From a bacterium (GTDB lineage Bacteria; Latescibacterota; Latescibacteria; Latescibacterales; Latescibacteraceae), in contig JAJFUH010000107.1 of assembly GCA_021372535.1 (NCBI GenBank), positions 1 through 64,000 of the forward strand: 64,000 nt of DNA, written 5' to 3'. The notes below the pieces were generated by a model. That model was given only the letters and a program-made list of their open reading frames with translations. It ran no database searches and was not told the DNA's origin. Position numbers and translations under genes: made by a program. Numbering within the stretch: the stretch's first letter is position 1; each line of letters begins with the position of its first letter. Positions 8,336 through 16,640 of the stretch are shown one piece after another.

Positions 8336-9904
8336 GTGTACGAAGTGCTGACCTATGCCGAGATTCATTATCGACCGCGATTTGTTCCGAGCCTGATTTT
8401 CAGAAAATGGCCGGAGATACTGTGCGATGCACCGGCCCGTATCGACCGTGGCCGCCCTGTTCCGGTATTCATCATTATCAGGGATGCCCACAAATACCCT
8501 GTCCGTATCGAAATGGTGACCGTCCATCTGGTTTATGAGAGCGGTATGGAACGTGTCGCCCAATTCCCCTATGGCGGTATCACGGTCAATGAACAGATAT
8601 GGTGGGACTCTATTAACATCATGCCCGAATACCAGGGGAATGTCAGTATTTCCGTAACTGTTCATGCCGTACGGGGTAAAAGCCATTCCTATGTGAATGT
8701 CGATAATTACAGCGGCACCACACACAGCCCGCTGACCGTGTATGTATCGCCGTATCCGCTGCCGGGCGATACCGGCTGGTTTCATGGCGATATTCACTGT
8801 CACACCTTTTATACCGCCGATCAGGTGGAATTCGGGGCGCCGCTCGAAGTGATGGCATTCGCCGCATACTGCATGGGACTTCACTGGTTGGCCGCAACCG
8901 ACCATTCATATGATCTCGATGACCGGTATGATGATTATGCAACCGAAGACCCCGATTTGATTAAATGGCAGTTGATGAAAAAGCAGACACAGCTTCTTTC
9001 GCCCACCTTGACGGTGATTCCCGGCGAGGAAGTCACCTGCCGGACATATGCGGGGCTGAACTGCCATATGCTGGCGCTTGTTTCCGAGCGGTTCATCCGG
9101 GGATCGGGTGACAGTGGGGAACGCGGGCTCCATAATGAGACGGAACTGGCGGTTTCGGAAGCTGTCCGGGAGTGCAGCGAATGGAACGGGATCGCATGCG
9201 CCGCCCATCCCCTGGAACATAACTCTCTCCTCGAGCGTCTTATACTCTCGCGGGGTGTGTGGACACAGTCCGATCTTGAACTGCCCGGTCTGACAGCGCT
9301 CCAGATTCATAACGGTATCCGTGACAAGGGTTTTTATGAGGGCATGAAAGCTTGGATCAGGCTTCTGCTCATGGGCAGGAAAGTGTATGCCTTCGGCGGA
9401 AGCGATGCCCATGGCGATATGAACCGGCGGCGCCGTACGACTCTGCCTCTTTGTGCGGTCGGTGAGGACGGCTTTCATACTTTTGGTGCGGTGCGAACCG
9501 TTCTGTATGCCCCCTCGAGCCAGCAGGATCATATTATCGAAGCCCTCCGTAACGGCAGGGCACAGGTTACCGAGGGTCCCTTTATCCATCTTACCGTTTC
9601 ATCCGGCGGTACCGTTGCCGGTATCGGCGATTGTTTTTCCGGGTCGGAGGGAATGATACAGGCAGTTTTCAGGTCTTCTCCCGAATTCGGGTATTTGAAA
9701 TCGGGATGTCTGATGGCAGGAACTGTTGGCGAATCCTGCGAACGAATACTGGCTCTTCCCGATTTATCCTCACCGGGACTCGATGCCCGGATTGAAAAAA
9801 ATGAGAGTTTAAAGGGATTCAGGTATATCCGAGCCGAGTGTGAGACAGTATCGGGGAAATACTGCTTTACCAATCCTGTGTGGATAGAAAATAGCTCAGG
9901 ATAA
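8336..9904 (+). CDS. PHP-domain metallohydrolase, CehA/McbA-like
   Basis: A 522-residue protein. The N-terminal 140 residues form a beta-rich domain without signal peptide. A PHP metallophosphoesterase domain follows: GDIHCHTFYTADQ (His154, His156), AATDHSYDLDD, PGEEVT, CAAHPLEHN and GGSDAHGD provide the four metal-binding motifs in the proper order. C-terminal residues 400-522 are beta-rich. The combination of a beta domain before a PHP domain matches the CehA/McbA hydrolases, first known for carbaryl hydrolysis, though most members act on unknown phosphoesters or esters. GTG 8336 was taken as start; GTG 8345 is an alternative and no strong ribosome binding site is seen for either. It diverges from the aminotransferase gene. 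Confidence 0.8.
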   Translation: MYEVLTYAEIHYRPRFVPSLIFRKWPEILCDAPARIDRGRPVPVFIIIRDAHKYPVRIEMVTVHLVYESGMERVAQFPYGGITVNEQIWWDSINIMPEYQGNVSISVTVHAVRGKSHSYVNVDNYSGTTHSPLTVYVSPYPLPGDTGWFHGDIHCHTFYTADQVEFGAPLEVMAFAAYCMGLHWLAATDHSYDLDDRYDDYATEDPDLIKWQLMKKQTQLLSPTLTVIPGEEVTCRTYAGLNCHMLALVSERFIRGSGDSGERGLHNETELAVSEAVRECSEWNGIACAAHPLEHNSLLERLILSRGVWTQSDLELPGLTALQIHNGIRDKGFYEGMKAWIRLLLMGRKVYAFGGSDAHGDMNRRRRTTLPLCAVGEDGFHTFGAVRTVLYAPSSQQDHIIEALRNGRAQVTEGPFIHLTVSSGGTVAGIGDCFSGSEGMIQAVFRSSPEFGYLKSGCLMAGTVGESCERILALPDLSSPGLDARIEKNESLKGFRYIRAECETVSGKYCFTNPVWIENSSG

Positions 9905-10017
9905 CCGCCGGTATCGTGGTGTACTTTTTTTTGCTATCAATTCCGATAAAAAAATATTATAATTGTAGATTCGATAATTATTTTCGGGATTTATCACGAC
10001 CTGTTCATAAAACTTTA

Positions 10018-10097
10018 ATGAAACGCGGATTTCCAAGGGTCTGACGGATTTCCGCGGATATATTTTTGTGTCTTTGTGGTTTTCTCATGAATAATCC
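10018..10097 (-). repeat. Dispersed non-coding repeat, copy B, within a gene-free stretch
   Basis: Inverted and compact relative of 761-923: AACGCGGATTT, GACGGATTTCCGCGGAT, TTGTGTCTTTGTGGTTTTC and CATGAATAATCC are the reverse complements of the blocks of copy A, lacking its 80-base AT-rich centre. It lies in the gap 9905-10249 between the PHP gene and the propeller lipoprotein. The remainder of that gap holds no supported gene; CGGGAGGT at about 10240 is the ribosome binding site of the next gene. Confidence 0.55.
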
Positions 10098-10249
10098 TCA
10101 TGACCATACATGAACATAACAAAGGATGAAAAAGTATTTACAGATAAATCCGGGTAACAACATTATTATCGGCATTGCCATGTCAGTGAATATCGTGATG
10201 AGTTTACGATAACAGGTGATGTCTTGGTTTTTTCCGGTCGGGAGGTATT

Positions 10250-12094
10250 ATGGGTTTTTCAGCCGGAATAAAGGGGAGGAAACGAGTGACTGCTCAAAAA
10301 AGTCTGTTATGCTGGGTAATTGTACTTCTGGGAATGTTTATGCTTTCGTGTTCGGAGGTTAAACCACCGGTGAAAATTACCCAGTATACCGATCCGTCCA
10401 ATATTGCAGGGCTTGCCGTTGATGGTAATATGGTTTATTGCGCTACTAAAGGCGGTCTTGTCAAATGGGATAAATCCGCGGGTGAATATACCCTTTTAAC
10501 AACCGCCGATGGTCTGCCATCCAATATTCTTTCCGATGTGATAATCGACAAAGGGAAGAAGCTGTGGGTCAGCTCTATCCAGGGAGTTGGTGTATTTGAC
10601 GGAAAAACATGGAAATGCTATGGAACATCGGAAGGACTTCCTTCCGGCGAAGTCAATGCCTTGAGCCTCGATAATAAAGGCGGAATATGGGCAGCAACGA
10701 CAAAAGGCATGGCGAGCTTTGAGCGGGGACGTTTCAGGGTCTTCAAAGACAATGAAGGCCCTGTGGGGCTCGATATCCAGTGTATTTTCTTCGATAAAGG
10801 CGGCAACATCTGGGTCGGCACCGCTGAAAAAGGTGTATACACGAAAACCGACAAGGGCTGGCGCAGAACCGGCTCGAAAAATGGCCTCACAACCGATGCG
10901 GCAAGCACCATCGCTCAGTCATGGGACAACAGTATCTGGGCTGCATCATGGGCCGGGATGTGTCGGTGGGACGGTTTTGGCTGGCAGGGCTTCAAGCCCA
11001 TGTTGTGGCTCGGCACGTTCAAAGCCCGTAAACTTCAGGGTACACAGGAACGTTTATGGTATTTTACGGCCAATGGGATTCATGCGGCCAAAGGAAGTGA
11101 GTGGCTGCATTATAACGAGGCGGACGGCCTGATTTCCAATGATGTTCTGAGCGGGATTGCGGTAACGGATGATCTGGTTTATGCCGGTACTTCATATGGC
11201 ATGAGTGTCATCGAGAATTCTGCCATCGAAAATTATGTAATCCCGAATACCCCGTTCGGATATAACTGTATTTCTGTTACGGCCGATGACAAAGGTAGAA
11301 TCTGGCTCGGAACATGGGAAACCGGTCTGAATGTCTATAATTCCGGTTCCTGGAGTCAGATAATGGGTGATAAACCCGAAACGCTGGCATCTGTACGGAG
11401 TATTATATTCGGCCCGGATGGCTCCATGGTGTTCAATACGACAAACGGCGTGGTTTTCAAGGATAAACAGGGATGGAACATCCAGACCCGCAACGAGGGT
11501 CTGGCGGGTGATGATATACGGTGCGGGATTTATGATTCCGAGGGCAGATACTGGTGTGGAACATCGACCGGCATAAGCTGTTTATCGCATGGAAACTGGG
11601 ATCGGTATCGTGCCATTCACGGTCTGCCGTCCGAGGATATCTGGTCGTGCGCTCTAGATACGGAGGGTACGATCTGGTTCGGCACCACTGCCGGCATTGT
11701 CTCGCTCAAGGATAATGTGATAACCGACAGAACCCCGGAGATCGGTATGGATAGGCCTGATGTACGGTCGATTGCGGTGATAGGGGACACGGTTTATTTC
11801 GGTACGGAGAGCGGGAAAATCGTTACATACTCTAAGGGAATATGGGATGTGTACGGTAACAGGTTTTTGAATACCGATAAGGGCATTTACTCCATTGCTT
11901 CGGATCCTTCCGGCAGGTTATGGCTCGGTACCAACGGTGATGGTGTCATACGCATCGAAAACGATAAGGCATACAAATACACTCGTGAAGATGGCCTGCC
12001 GTCCAATTATGTCCGGTCGGTGATCTTTTCGGACGGCATTCTCTGGACAGCATGTCTCGGTGGAGCCGGAACAATCGAGCCGGTTGCACATTGA
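10250..12094 (+). CDS. Two-component-regulator-type beta-propeller lipoprotein
   Basis: A 614-residue exported protein. The N-terminus has a basic region, a hydrophobic stretch (LLCWVIVLLGMFML) and then SCSEV, a likely though imperfect lipobox with Cys as first mature residue. The rest is made of about 12-14 repeats of some 40 residues with the pattern (I/L)W-x-(G/A)-(T/S)-x-x-G-(I/V), for example NIWVGTAEKGV, RIWLGTWETGL, TIWFGTTAGI and RLWLGTNGDGV. These are the blades of reg_prop propellers. In hybrid two-component sensors such propellers bind ligands outside; this protein has no kinase or sorting domain and is a stand-alone propeller. CGGGAGGT lies six bases before the ATG. It is the last gene before tRNA-Gln; a related propeller is encoded inside the element at 17834. 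Confidence 0.85.
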   Translation: MGFSAGIKGRKRVTAQKSLLCWVIVLLGMFMLSCSEVKPPVKITQYTDPSNIAGLAVDGNMVYCATKGGLVKWDKSAGEYTLLTTADGLPSNILSDVIIDKGKKLWVSSIQGVGVFDGKTWKCYGTSEGLPSGEVNALSLDNKGGIWAATTKGMASFERGRFRVFKDNEGPVGLDIQCIFFDKGGNIWVGTAEKGVYTKTDKGWRRTGSKNGLTTDAASTIAQSWDNSIWAASWAGMCRWDGFGWQGFKPMLWLGTFKARKLQGTQERLWYFTANGIHAAKGSEWLHYNEADGLISNDVLSGIAVTDDLVYAGTSYGMSVIENSAIENYVIPNTPFGYNCISVTADDKGRIWLGTWETGLNVYNSGSWSQIMGDKPETLASVRSIIFGPDGSMVFNTTNGVVFKDKQGWNIQTRNEGLAGDDIRCGIYDSEGRYWCGTSTGISCLSHGNWDRYRAIHGLPSEDIWSCALDTEGTIWFGTTAGIVSLKDNVITDRTPEIGMDRPDVRSIAVIGDTVYFGTESGKIVTYSKGIWDVYGNRFLNTDKGIYSIASDPSGRLWLGTNGDGVIRIENDKAYKYTREDGLPSNYVRSVIFSDGILWTACLGGAGTIEPVAH

Positions 12095-12134
12095 TGAAAA
12101 AACAGAAATTTACCGGGAGTACTGATAGAAATAC

Positions 12135-12164
12135 TTGACTTCGGTAAGATGATTTAATTATTTT
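12135..12164 (+). promoter_or_regulatory. Putative promoter of tRNA-Gln
   Basis: TTGACT at 12135-12140 and TATTTT at 12159-12164 with an 18-base spacer, ending 22 bases before the tRNA. Fits a housekeeping-sigma promoter; inferred from position and consensus only. Confidence 0.45.
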
Positions 12165-12186
12165 ACCCGCGATTAAAATTGAAGGT

Positions 12187-12260
12187 TGCCCCGTCGTCCA
12201 ATGGCAAGACAGCTGACTCTGGATCAGCCTATCGAGGTTCAAATCCTTGCGGGGCAGCCA
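12187..12260 (+). tRNA. tRNA-Gln (CTG anticodon)
   Basis: Complete cloverleaf: acceptor stem TGCCCCG / CGGGGCA, anticodon stem GCTGA / TCAGC with loop CTCTGGA (anticodon CTG, reads CAG), T stem CGAGG / CCTTG with loop TTCAAAT, discriminator G and encoded CCA at 12258-12260. Its 3' 47 bases (12214-12260) are part of the 56-bp sequence repeated at 24174, so the gene is the likely integration target of the element that follows. The tRNA stays intact because the element supplies or shares the 3' half. Confidence 0.95.
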
Positions 12261-12269
12261 TAATAAAAC
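12214..12269 (+). repeat. Attachment-site repeat, left copy (attL-like) inside tRNA-Gln
   Basis: 56 bases running from the anticodon stem of tRNA-Gln (TGACTCTGGATC) through the CCA and into TAATAAAAC are identical to 24174-24229. Similarity, but not identity, continues through the downstream terminators. A perfect long repeat of a tRNA 3' half around AT-rich DNA is the classic footprint of tyrosine-recombinase integration. Confidence 0.9.
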
Positions 12270-12281
12270 GAGTATTACCAG

Positions 12282-12320
12282 CCACTTACAGGATATTATG
12301 TGAGTGGTTTTTTGTTTTTA
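12282..12320 (+). terminator. Rho-independent terminator of tRNA-Gln
   Basis: CCACTTACA (12282-12290) pairs with TGTGAGTGG (12299-12307) with one G-T pair, followed by TTTTTTGTTTTT. A diverged version of the same terminator follows the partial tRNA at 24242, showing that the duplicated region extends beyond the identical 56 bases. Confidence 0.85.
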
Positions 12321-12707
12321 TATGCGTCTGGTACTACTTATAATACTACTCGGAAATAGGGGTATTTGTCAATTCTGAAGCTCGTTACATAGGTTACCCA
12401 GGATGATCGTTTACGGAAAGGACGTCAACGGACGTTCGTGTGACGTTTGACTGATATATCGATGGTTCACTTTGACCTTTTTTCACAATAATTTATTATT
12501 AATGAATTTATCTAAAATATCAAATGCCAACTTACTACACAAAATACCTATAATAAAGAAAAACTGAATTTATTTCAACATAATCCGCAGGATATCGATT
12601 TTGTGATGAAACAATGCAAAAACTTTAAGTAATAAGCGAATAAGATGGGATTTTATAACATTGAAGAAATGACTATAAGGTATTGATTCTATAAGCTGTT
12701 TATCAAT

Positions 12708-12723
12708 TGATCAATTTTGAGCA
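12708..12723. promoter_or_regulatory. Putative BlaI-type operator O1
   Basis: TGATCAATTTTGAGCA is a TGATCA-N4-TGATCA dyad with one mismatch in the right half-site. It lies just upstream of the -35 element of the blaI promoter. The same dyad appears at 12770 and 16275. Binding by the BlaI-like product is inferred from position and recurrence. Confidence 0.55.
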
Positions 12724-12731
12724 GATTTTCC

Positions 12732-12760
12732 TTGACTTTTAGCAATCAAGAAAGTAATAT
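12732..12760 (+). promoter_or_regulatory. Promoter of blaI-M56 operon
   Basis: TTGACT (12732-12737), a 17-base spacer and TAATAT (12755-12760) make a near-consensus housekeeping promoter 46 bases upstream of the blaI ATG. Dyads flank it on both sides, as in autoregulated bla and mec operons, where the repressor occludes its own promoter. Confidence 0.7.
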
Positions 12761-12769
12761 ACACTCAAT

Positions 12770-12785
12770 TGATCAAATATGATCA
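12770..12785. promoter_or_regulatory. Putative BlaI-type operator O2
   Basis: TGATCA-AATA-TGATCA, both half-sites perfect, about 10 bases after the -10 element and so over the probable transcription start. It is the strongest operator candidate of the three because repression of an autoregulated operon is expected at this place. Confidence 0.65.
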
Positions 12786-12806
12786 GTTCATTCGGAGAAA
12801 ATAATT

Positions 12807-13202
12807 ATGAATAATAAAAACTTTCAACATTTTACAAAAGTAGAAATGGAATTCATGCAGATACTGTGGGATCACGGCGAACAATCACCTGAGGATATCA
12901 GGAGAATCTTAAAAGAGAATGGACGTGTACTGACTAACGGAGGAACAAGGAGAATTCTTTCAATTCTTTGCCGTAAAGGCCACATAACCCGAAGGAAAGA
13001 AGGAAGAAGTTACGTTTATAATCCAAACGTAAAGAAACAACAGGCATTCAAAGATATTCTTATTGATCTCAGAAAACGGGTATTTGGTGATTCCGGTATA
13101 ATAATGATTGCTGCGTTTCTTGACAGTTTCCATGCAAGTGATGATGAATTCAAAGAAATAAAACGTCTACTTGAGAATTATAAGAAGGATCGGGACAAGT
13201 GA
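12807..13202 (+). CDS. blaI: BlaI/MecI-family transcriptional repressor
   Basis: A 131-residue winged-helix protein: KVEMEFMQILWDHGEQSPEDI matches the N-terminal E-x-x-x-M-x-x-L-W segment of BlaI/MecI, followed by the recognition helix around TNGGTRRILSILCRKGHI and the wing RRKEGRSYVYNP. The C-terminal 50 residues form the dimerisation helices. BlaI repressors are cut or released when the membrane partner, an M56 protease, senses its signal. The next gene is such a partner and overlaps by four bases (GTGA), indicating translational coupling. The gene is preceded by a near-consensus promoter flanked by TGATCA dyads. The ligand is not beta-lactam by any evidence here. Confidence 0.85.
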   Translation: MNNKNFQHFTKVEMEFMQILWDHGEQSPEDIRRILKENGRVLTNGGTRRILSILCRKGHITRRKEGRSYVYNPNVKKQQAFKDILIDLRKRVFGDSGIIMIAAFLDSFHASDDEFKEIKRLLENYKKDRDK

Positions 13203-16078
13203 CTTTATTTGAGATAGTGAATACTTTTAACAGGCTTGGTTTTTTAATATTCCGATATCTGGTGTCGTTTTTTTGGCAGTCTACTCTGTTTTTTGGAGCC
13301 GTACTTCTTGTTTTTATATTGTTTCGGAGGTTAAGCTCTTCAATAAAGCAGAGAATACTGTTTGTATCTCTGTGCGCGATACCCCTTATTCCTTTAGTTT
13401 CGAAAACCGTCATAGATATAGGGGTGCCATATATAAGAATACCCGTGATACCCACATATTTTCCCCAGTCTGTGGTTTTTGACCGGATTATTCAGCCAAC
13501 AGTAACTGAAAACCCTCTTGTTATCGGCGAATCAACCCGCCAGATCAATCCTGTTTACAAAAATACCACTCTATCGAAATCAAACAGCCTCACATATGGC
13601 AGAATTATACTGTCTCACCCATGGATGTTCGTACTGTTAATATATATGGCAGTTCTGATATTGTTTCTTAAAAGAATAACGGCCAAATGGGTGGCTTTAA
13701 GGGCCTTGGCAGATTCCAGTACATATGATCTTGATCCGGAAACCAATCATATAGTACAGGAGGCATCTTCAAAAATAAAATGCAACCAGTCTTTCAGGGT
13801 TGTTGAGAACGAAGACATCGTATCTCCCATGGTTTTTGGCATTATAAAACCTGTTATCGTTATACCAAAAAGTGAAAAGTGGAATTTCTCAAGGTCTGAT
13901 ATGTATTTGATGTTTCTCCATGAGATTACTCATATAAAGAGAAAGGATCAACTTGTTTTCCTGATTGTCTCGATAATCAGAGCATTCTTCTTTTTCCATC
14001 CAGTCATCTGGATTGTTGCATGGCAACTTTTATTGTTGGCAGAGAAGTCTTGCGATGATTCGGTTCTCGATATACAGGAAAACCCCATCTCATACGCGTC
14101 GTTGTTGATTAAAATCATGGAAAATGCCAGAAATCAATCATTTAGTTTAAATGTCGCAGCAAATCTTGGTTTCCCGAAAAGTATGTTTTATAAAAGGATT
14201 ATTTCTCTGCTCCTTGAGCACAAACACCATCAAAGAAAATATTCAATATTTGCAATAACTGCCTTTTTCGCCCTGCTGATCTCATCATATATCGTCACTG
14301 CCGCAATCCCACTGTCAGAATCGTTAAAAACATTGATCAACTCTAACAATTTAATGTCGAGATTTCTGATTTCGGAAAACATTGGTGTGAGAAATCAAAT
14401 CCAGTATAATGCAACGGCTTATGCTGTCCCCCTTTATGGAATAACAATTGACGGTCGACTTGAAGATTGGCCCCCAAACATGACACGGTATCCGATTCTG
14501 AATTATGGCAAAACATATGGCCCTACTGATATTGATTACGAAGATTTGAGTAAAAGCAGTGACCTGAGCCCACATTTCATGGTTGGCTACAATCCCGATA
14601 AAAACCTGCTCTACCTGGCTGTCATCGTTCGAGACGATATCATGTTTTCATTCAGTGAACATGCCACCCTTTCGTTATTCGACTATCCCGATGCATGTGA
14701 AATCTATCTTTCGGGTAAGAAAAAGAACTCGATAATATCCATGAATGAAACCTTGACTGCAAATGAATTGCCTGTTTTACAGTATGTAATGACCGCTTCA
14801 GGAATAATCTATAATAAAAATGTACCGAATACCGACATATCGAGGAACCCGATTCTTGTTATGGGTGATATTACAAAGACAAAAACGCACGCGGTCAGCT
14901 CCAGGACTGGCGATGTCACCGTATATGAGTGGGAACTGGAGGTCTTTGATAAATACCCGGATAACAAAACACAGCTTATACCGGGTAAAACCATCGGCTT
15001 CGATGTTGCCGTTGTCGACAGGGATCATGAAGATGAATTCTCGGCATGGGGATGTTGGGGACCCTCCGGATATTTGAAAGTTGCAAATACATATCTGATA
15101 GGAGATATAGTCCTTTTAAGAGACAACAACAATTTTGGTTCTGTCACCGGCACCGTGGTCAATTCTCAAACCGGTCAGGGGATTTTCAAACAGATTATCG
15201 ATGTTTACCGGCAGGGGAAACCAATTACCTGGACCATGAGTGATTCTGATGGAAAGTTTGGGATGCAGTTACCGGAAGGTCAATATGTCTTGAAACCACG
15301 CTATCATGATAAAGGGCATGAAATTGCCTTAACGGTAAAATCCGGCGAGTCGACGACAACGGACGTCATGCTGGATATTACGAAAATTCCCGAAAAACTG
15401 CTGGAAACCATTAAACTGTATTCAAATCTATCCAGTTATTCCGATGTCACAGAAGTTAACGCTGTTATGGGAATCCAGAATACAAAGATTGAATTCGCAT
15501 TTAAAAATCCAAATTTTATGTATCAGAGTTATACAAGGATTGAAAACGGAGATAAATGTATAATATCATGTGATGGAAGTAAAATGAGGGTAAATCGCGA
15601 GAATTCAGAAGAGTTCCTGGAAAAGAAAGCTCCCGGCGAACTCAGCGTATTTACAATCAGCTCGCTGACAAACCAGCCTAGTGGCGGTTTTGTGCACCAG
15701 CTGATGCTATGCAGGGAACCGCTCAAACAACTGAATGAAGATCTCATCAGTGTTCGGTACCTCAGTTCCGACAGAATCGATGGTGTTGAATCTGACATTT
15801 TTGAGATAAACATGCGGGCGGGGACATTCACTACCTCGACTCGCTGGACACCGGATTATACAATCGTGTACCGTCTCTGGATAGGGAAACGGGATAAGGT
15901 AATCCGCAAAGTTGTGACAGAAATGGAGGAACGGCTGGATATTGCAAAAGCATCGGAAGATAATATGGTAACGAAAGTGAGACACTACTCCGTAACACAT
16001 CGTCACCGCAAAATCAAACTCAATCCGAAGCTTATGGATACGTTATTCAAAGATAATCACAACCGTGTGGCAATATAG
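13199..16078 (+). CDS. M56 (BlaR1-like) membrane protease fused to CBM9-like, carboxypeptidase-regulatory-like and LolA-like domains
   Basis: A 959-residue fusion. Residues 1-375 form the M56 part: membrane helices near 20-43, 50-70, 140-160 and 350-373, with the zinc motif HEITH at 241-245 and downstream EKSCDD (Glu282). Residues about 415-640 resemble a CBM9/DOMON-type domain (ITIDGRLEDWP, LLYLAVIVRDD, ACEIYLSG). Residues about 645-735 are a carboxypeptidase-regulatory-like Ig domain (GTVVNSQTGQGIF, SDSDGKFGMQLPEGQYVL). The last 220 residues resemble the LolA/DUF2092-like fold (MYQSYTRIENGD, YRLWIGKRDKVIRKV). The outer part replaces the penicillin-binding sensor of BlaR1, so the stimulus is probably a surface or lipid-linked compound. 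GTG start overlaps the blaI stop. An AT-rich terminator follows. Confidence 0.8.
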   Translation: MTLFEIVNTFNRLGFLIFRYLVSFFWQSTLFFGAVLLVFILFRRLSSSIKQRILFVSLCAIPLIPLVSKTVIDIGVPYIRIPVIPTYFPQSVVFDRIIQPTVTENPLVIGESTRQINPVYKNTTLSKSNSLTYGRIILSHPWMFVLLIYMAVLILFLKRITAKWVALRALADSSTYDLDPETNHIVQEASSKIKCNQSFRVVENEDIVSPMVFGIIKPVIVIPKSEKWNFSRSDMYLMFLHEITHIKRKDQLVFLIVSIIRAFFFFHPVIWIVAWQLLLLAEKSCDDSVLDIQENPISYASLLIKIMENARNQSFSLNVAANLGFPKSMFYKRIISLLLEHKHHQRKYSIFAITAFFALLISSYIVTAAIPLSESLKTLINSNNLMSRFLISENIGVRNQIQYNATAYAVPLYGITIDGRLEDWPPNMTRYPILNYGKTYGPTDIDYEDLSKSSDLSPHFMVGYNPDKNLLYLAVIVRDDIMFSFSEHATLSLFDYPDACEIYLSGKKKNSIISMNETLTANELPVLQYVMTASGIIYNKNVPNTDISRNPILVMGDITKTKTHAVSSRTGDVTVYEWELEVFDKYPDNKTQLIPGKTIGFDVAVVDRDHEDEFSAWGCWGPSGYLKVANTYLIGDIVLLRDNNNFGSVTGTVVNSQTGQGIFKQIIDVYRQGKPITWTMSDSDGKFGMQLPEGQYVLKPRYHDKGHEIALTVKSGESTTTDVMLDITKIPEKLLETIKLYSNLSSYSDVTEVNAVMGIQNTKIEFAFKNPNFMYQSYTRIENGDKCIISCDGSKMRVNRENSEEFLEKKAPGELSVFTISSLTNQPSGGFVHQLMLCREPLKQLNEDLISVRYLSSDRIDGVESDIFEINMRAGTFTTSTRWTPDYTIVYRLWIGKRDKVIRKVVTEMEERLDIAKASEDNMVTKVRHYSVTHRHRKIKLNPKLMDTLFKDNHNRVAI

Positions 16079-16079
16079 T

Positions 16080-16110
16080 CATAAAAAACAAATATATATT
16101 GTTTTTTATG
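16080..16110. terminator. Bidirectional AT-rich hairpin terminator
   Basis: CATAAAAAACAA and TTGTTTTTTATG form a perfect 12-bp inverted repeat with a seven-base loop, directly after the M56 stop codon. The run of six T on either strand makes it plausible as a terminator in both directions and separates the regulator pair from the redox gene set. Confidence 0.65.
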
Positions 16111-16274
16111 TTCTTATGGCAGTCTTGCTGTTTGCATGCAATAATATCATGATTTTATAATTCGGCAGAAAACAGGCTTCATACATCATTCTCAGGATTC
16201 GATGTAACAAATCGCTGTAATGTTTCATCAAAGTGGTGAAATTGTATGTAATCGGTATTAAATACGCCCCAAAG

Positions 16275-16290
16275 TGATCAATATTGATCA
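16275..16290. promoter_or_regulatory. Putative BlaI-type operator O3
   Basis: TGATCAATATTGATCA is a perfect palindrome with the same half-sites and spacing as the dyads at the blaI promoter. TTGATC (16284-16289) and TATAAG (16307-16312) with a 17-base spacer could be a promoter whose -35 element lies in this operator. It stands upstream of the 16361-23982 gene run, linking those genes to the repressor. Confidence 0.6.
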
Positions 16291-16360
16291 TTTCAAAAGA
16301 AACTATTATAAGGATTAAAAAAGTTCCATTCAATCATCTTTAAAGAGGCTTTATCACCTC

Positions 16361-16573
16361 ATGAAAGAATGGAGAGTCAGCTTGTTCCGTATGAACGTAC
16401 ATAGTGAAAAATCATTCTTTAGCAATCTTGTTGAATTCTGGAGACACGTATTTCGAGATTCAGATTCGTTGACGGGCGACAATTACTTGGTCAGCAAAGA
16501 CGAATACGAAGAAATTGAACTGTTGTTTCGCAGCCCCGGTAAAGAACGTACGAGTGGTATAGAGAATGAATAA
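16361..16573 (+). CDS. Small protein of unknown function, first ORF after operator O3
   Basis: A 70-residue soluble, charged protein with an aromatic N-terminal half (FFSNLVEFWRHVF) and an acidic helix (SKDEYEEIELLF). No signal peptide, membrane helix or cysteine. AAAGAGG lies about 15 bases before the ATG, a little far. Its position directly after the presumed operator and promoter and before the exported redox genes suggests it is co-regulated. No family is recognised; it could be a leader ORF. Confidence 0.45.
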   Translation: MKEWRVSLFRMNVHSEKSFFSNLVEFWRHVFRDSDSLTGDNYLVSKDEYEEIELLFRSPGKERTSGIENE

Positions 16574-16640
16574 CCTGGATTTAAACATTGAAAAGAATTC
16601 CGGGCCATAAAATGTATAATGAAAAAAGGAGGTATCTGCC

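Noticed and set aside
12807-16078. Beta-lactam resistance operon
   Set aside because: BlaI and M56 partners are present but there is no beta-lactamase or penicillin-binding sensor domain; the outer domains are CBM9-like and LolA-like instead.
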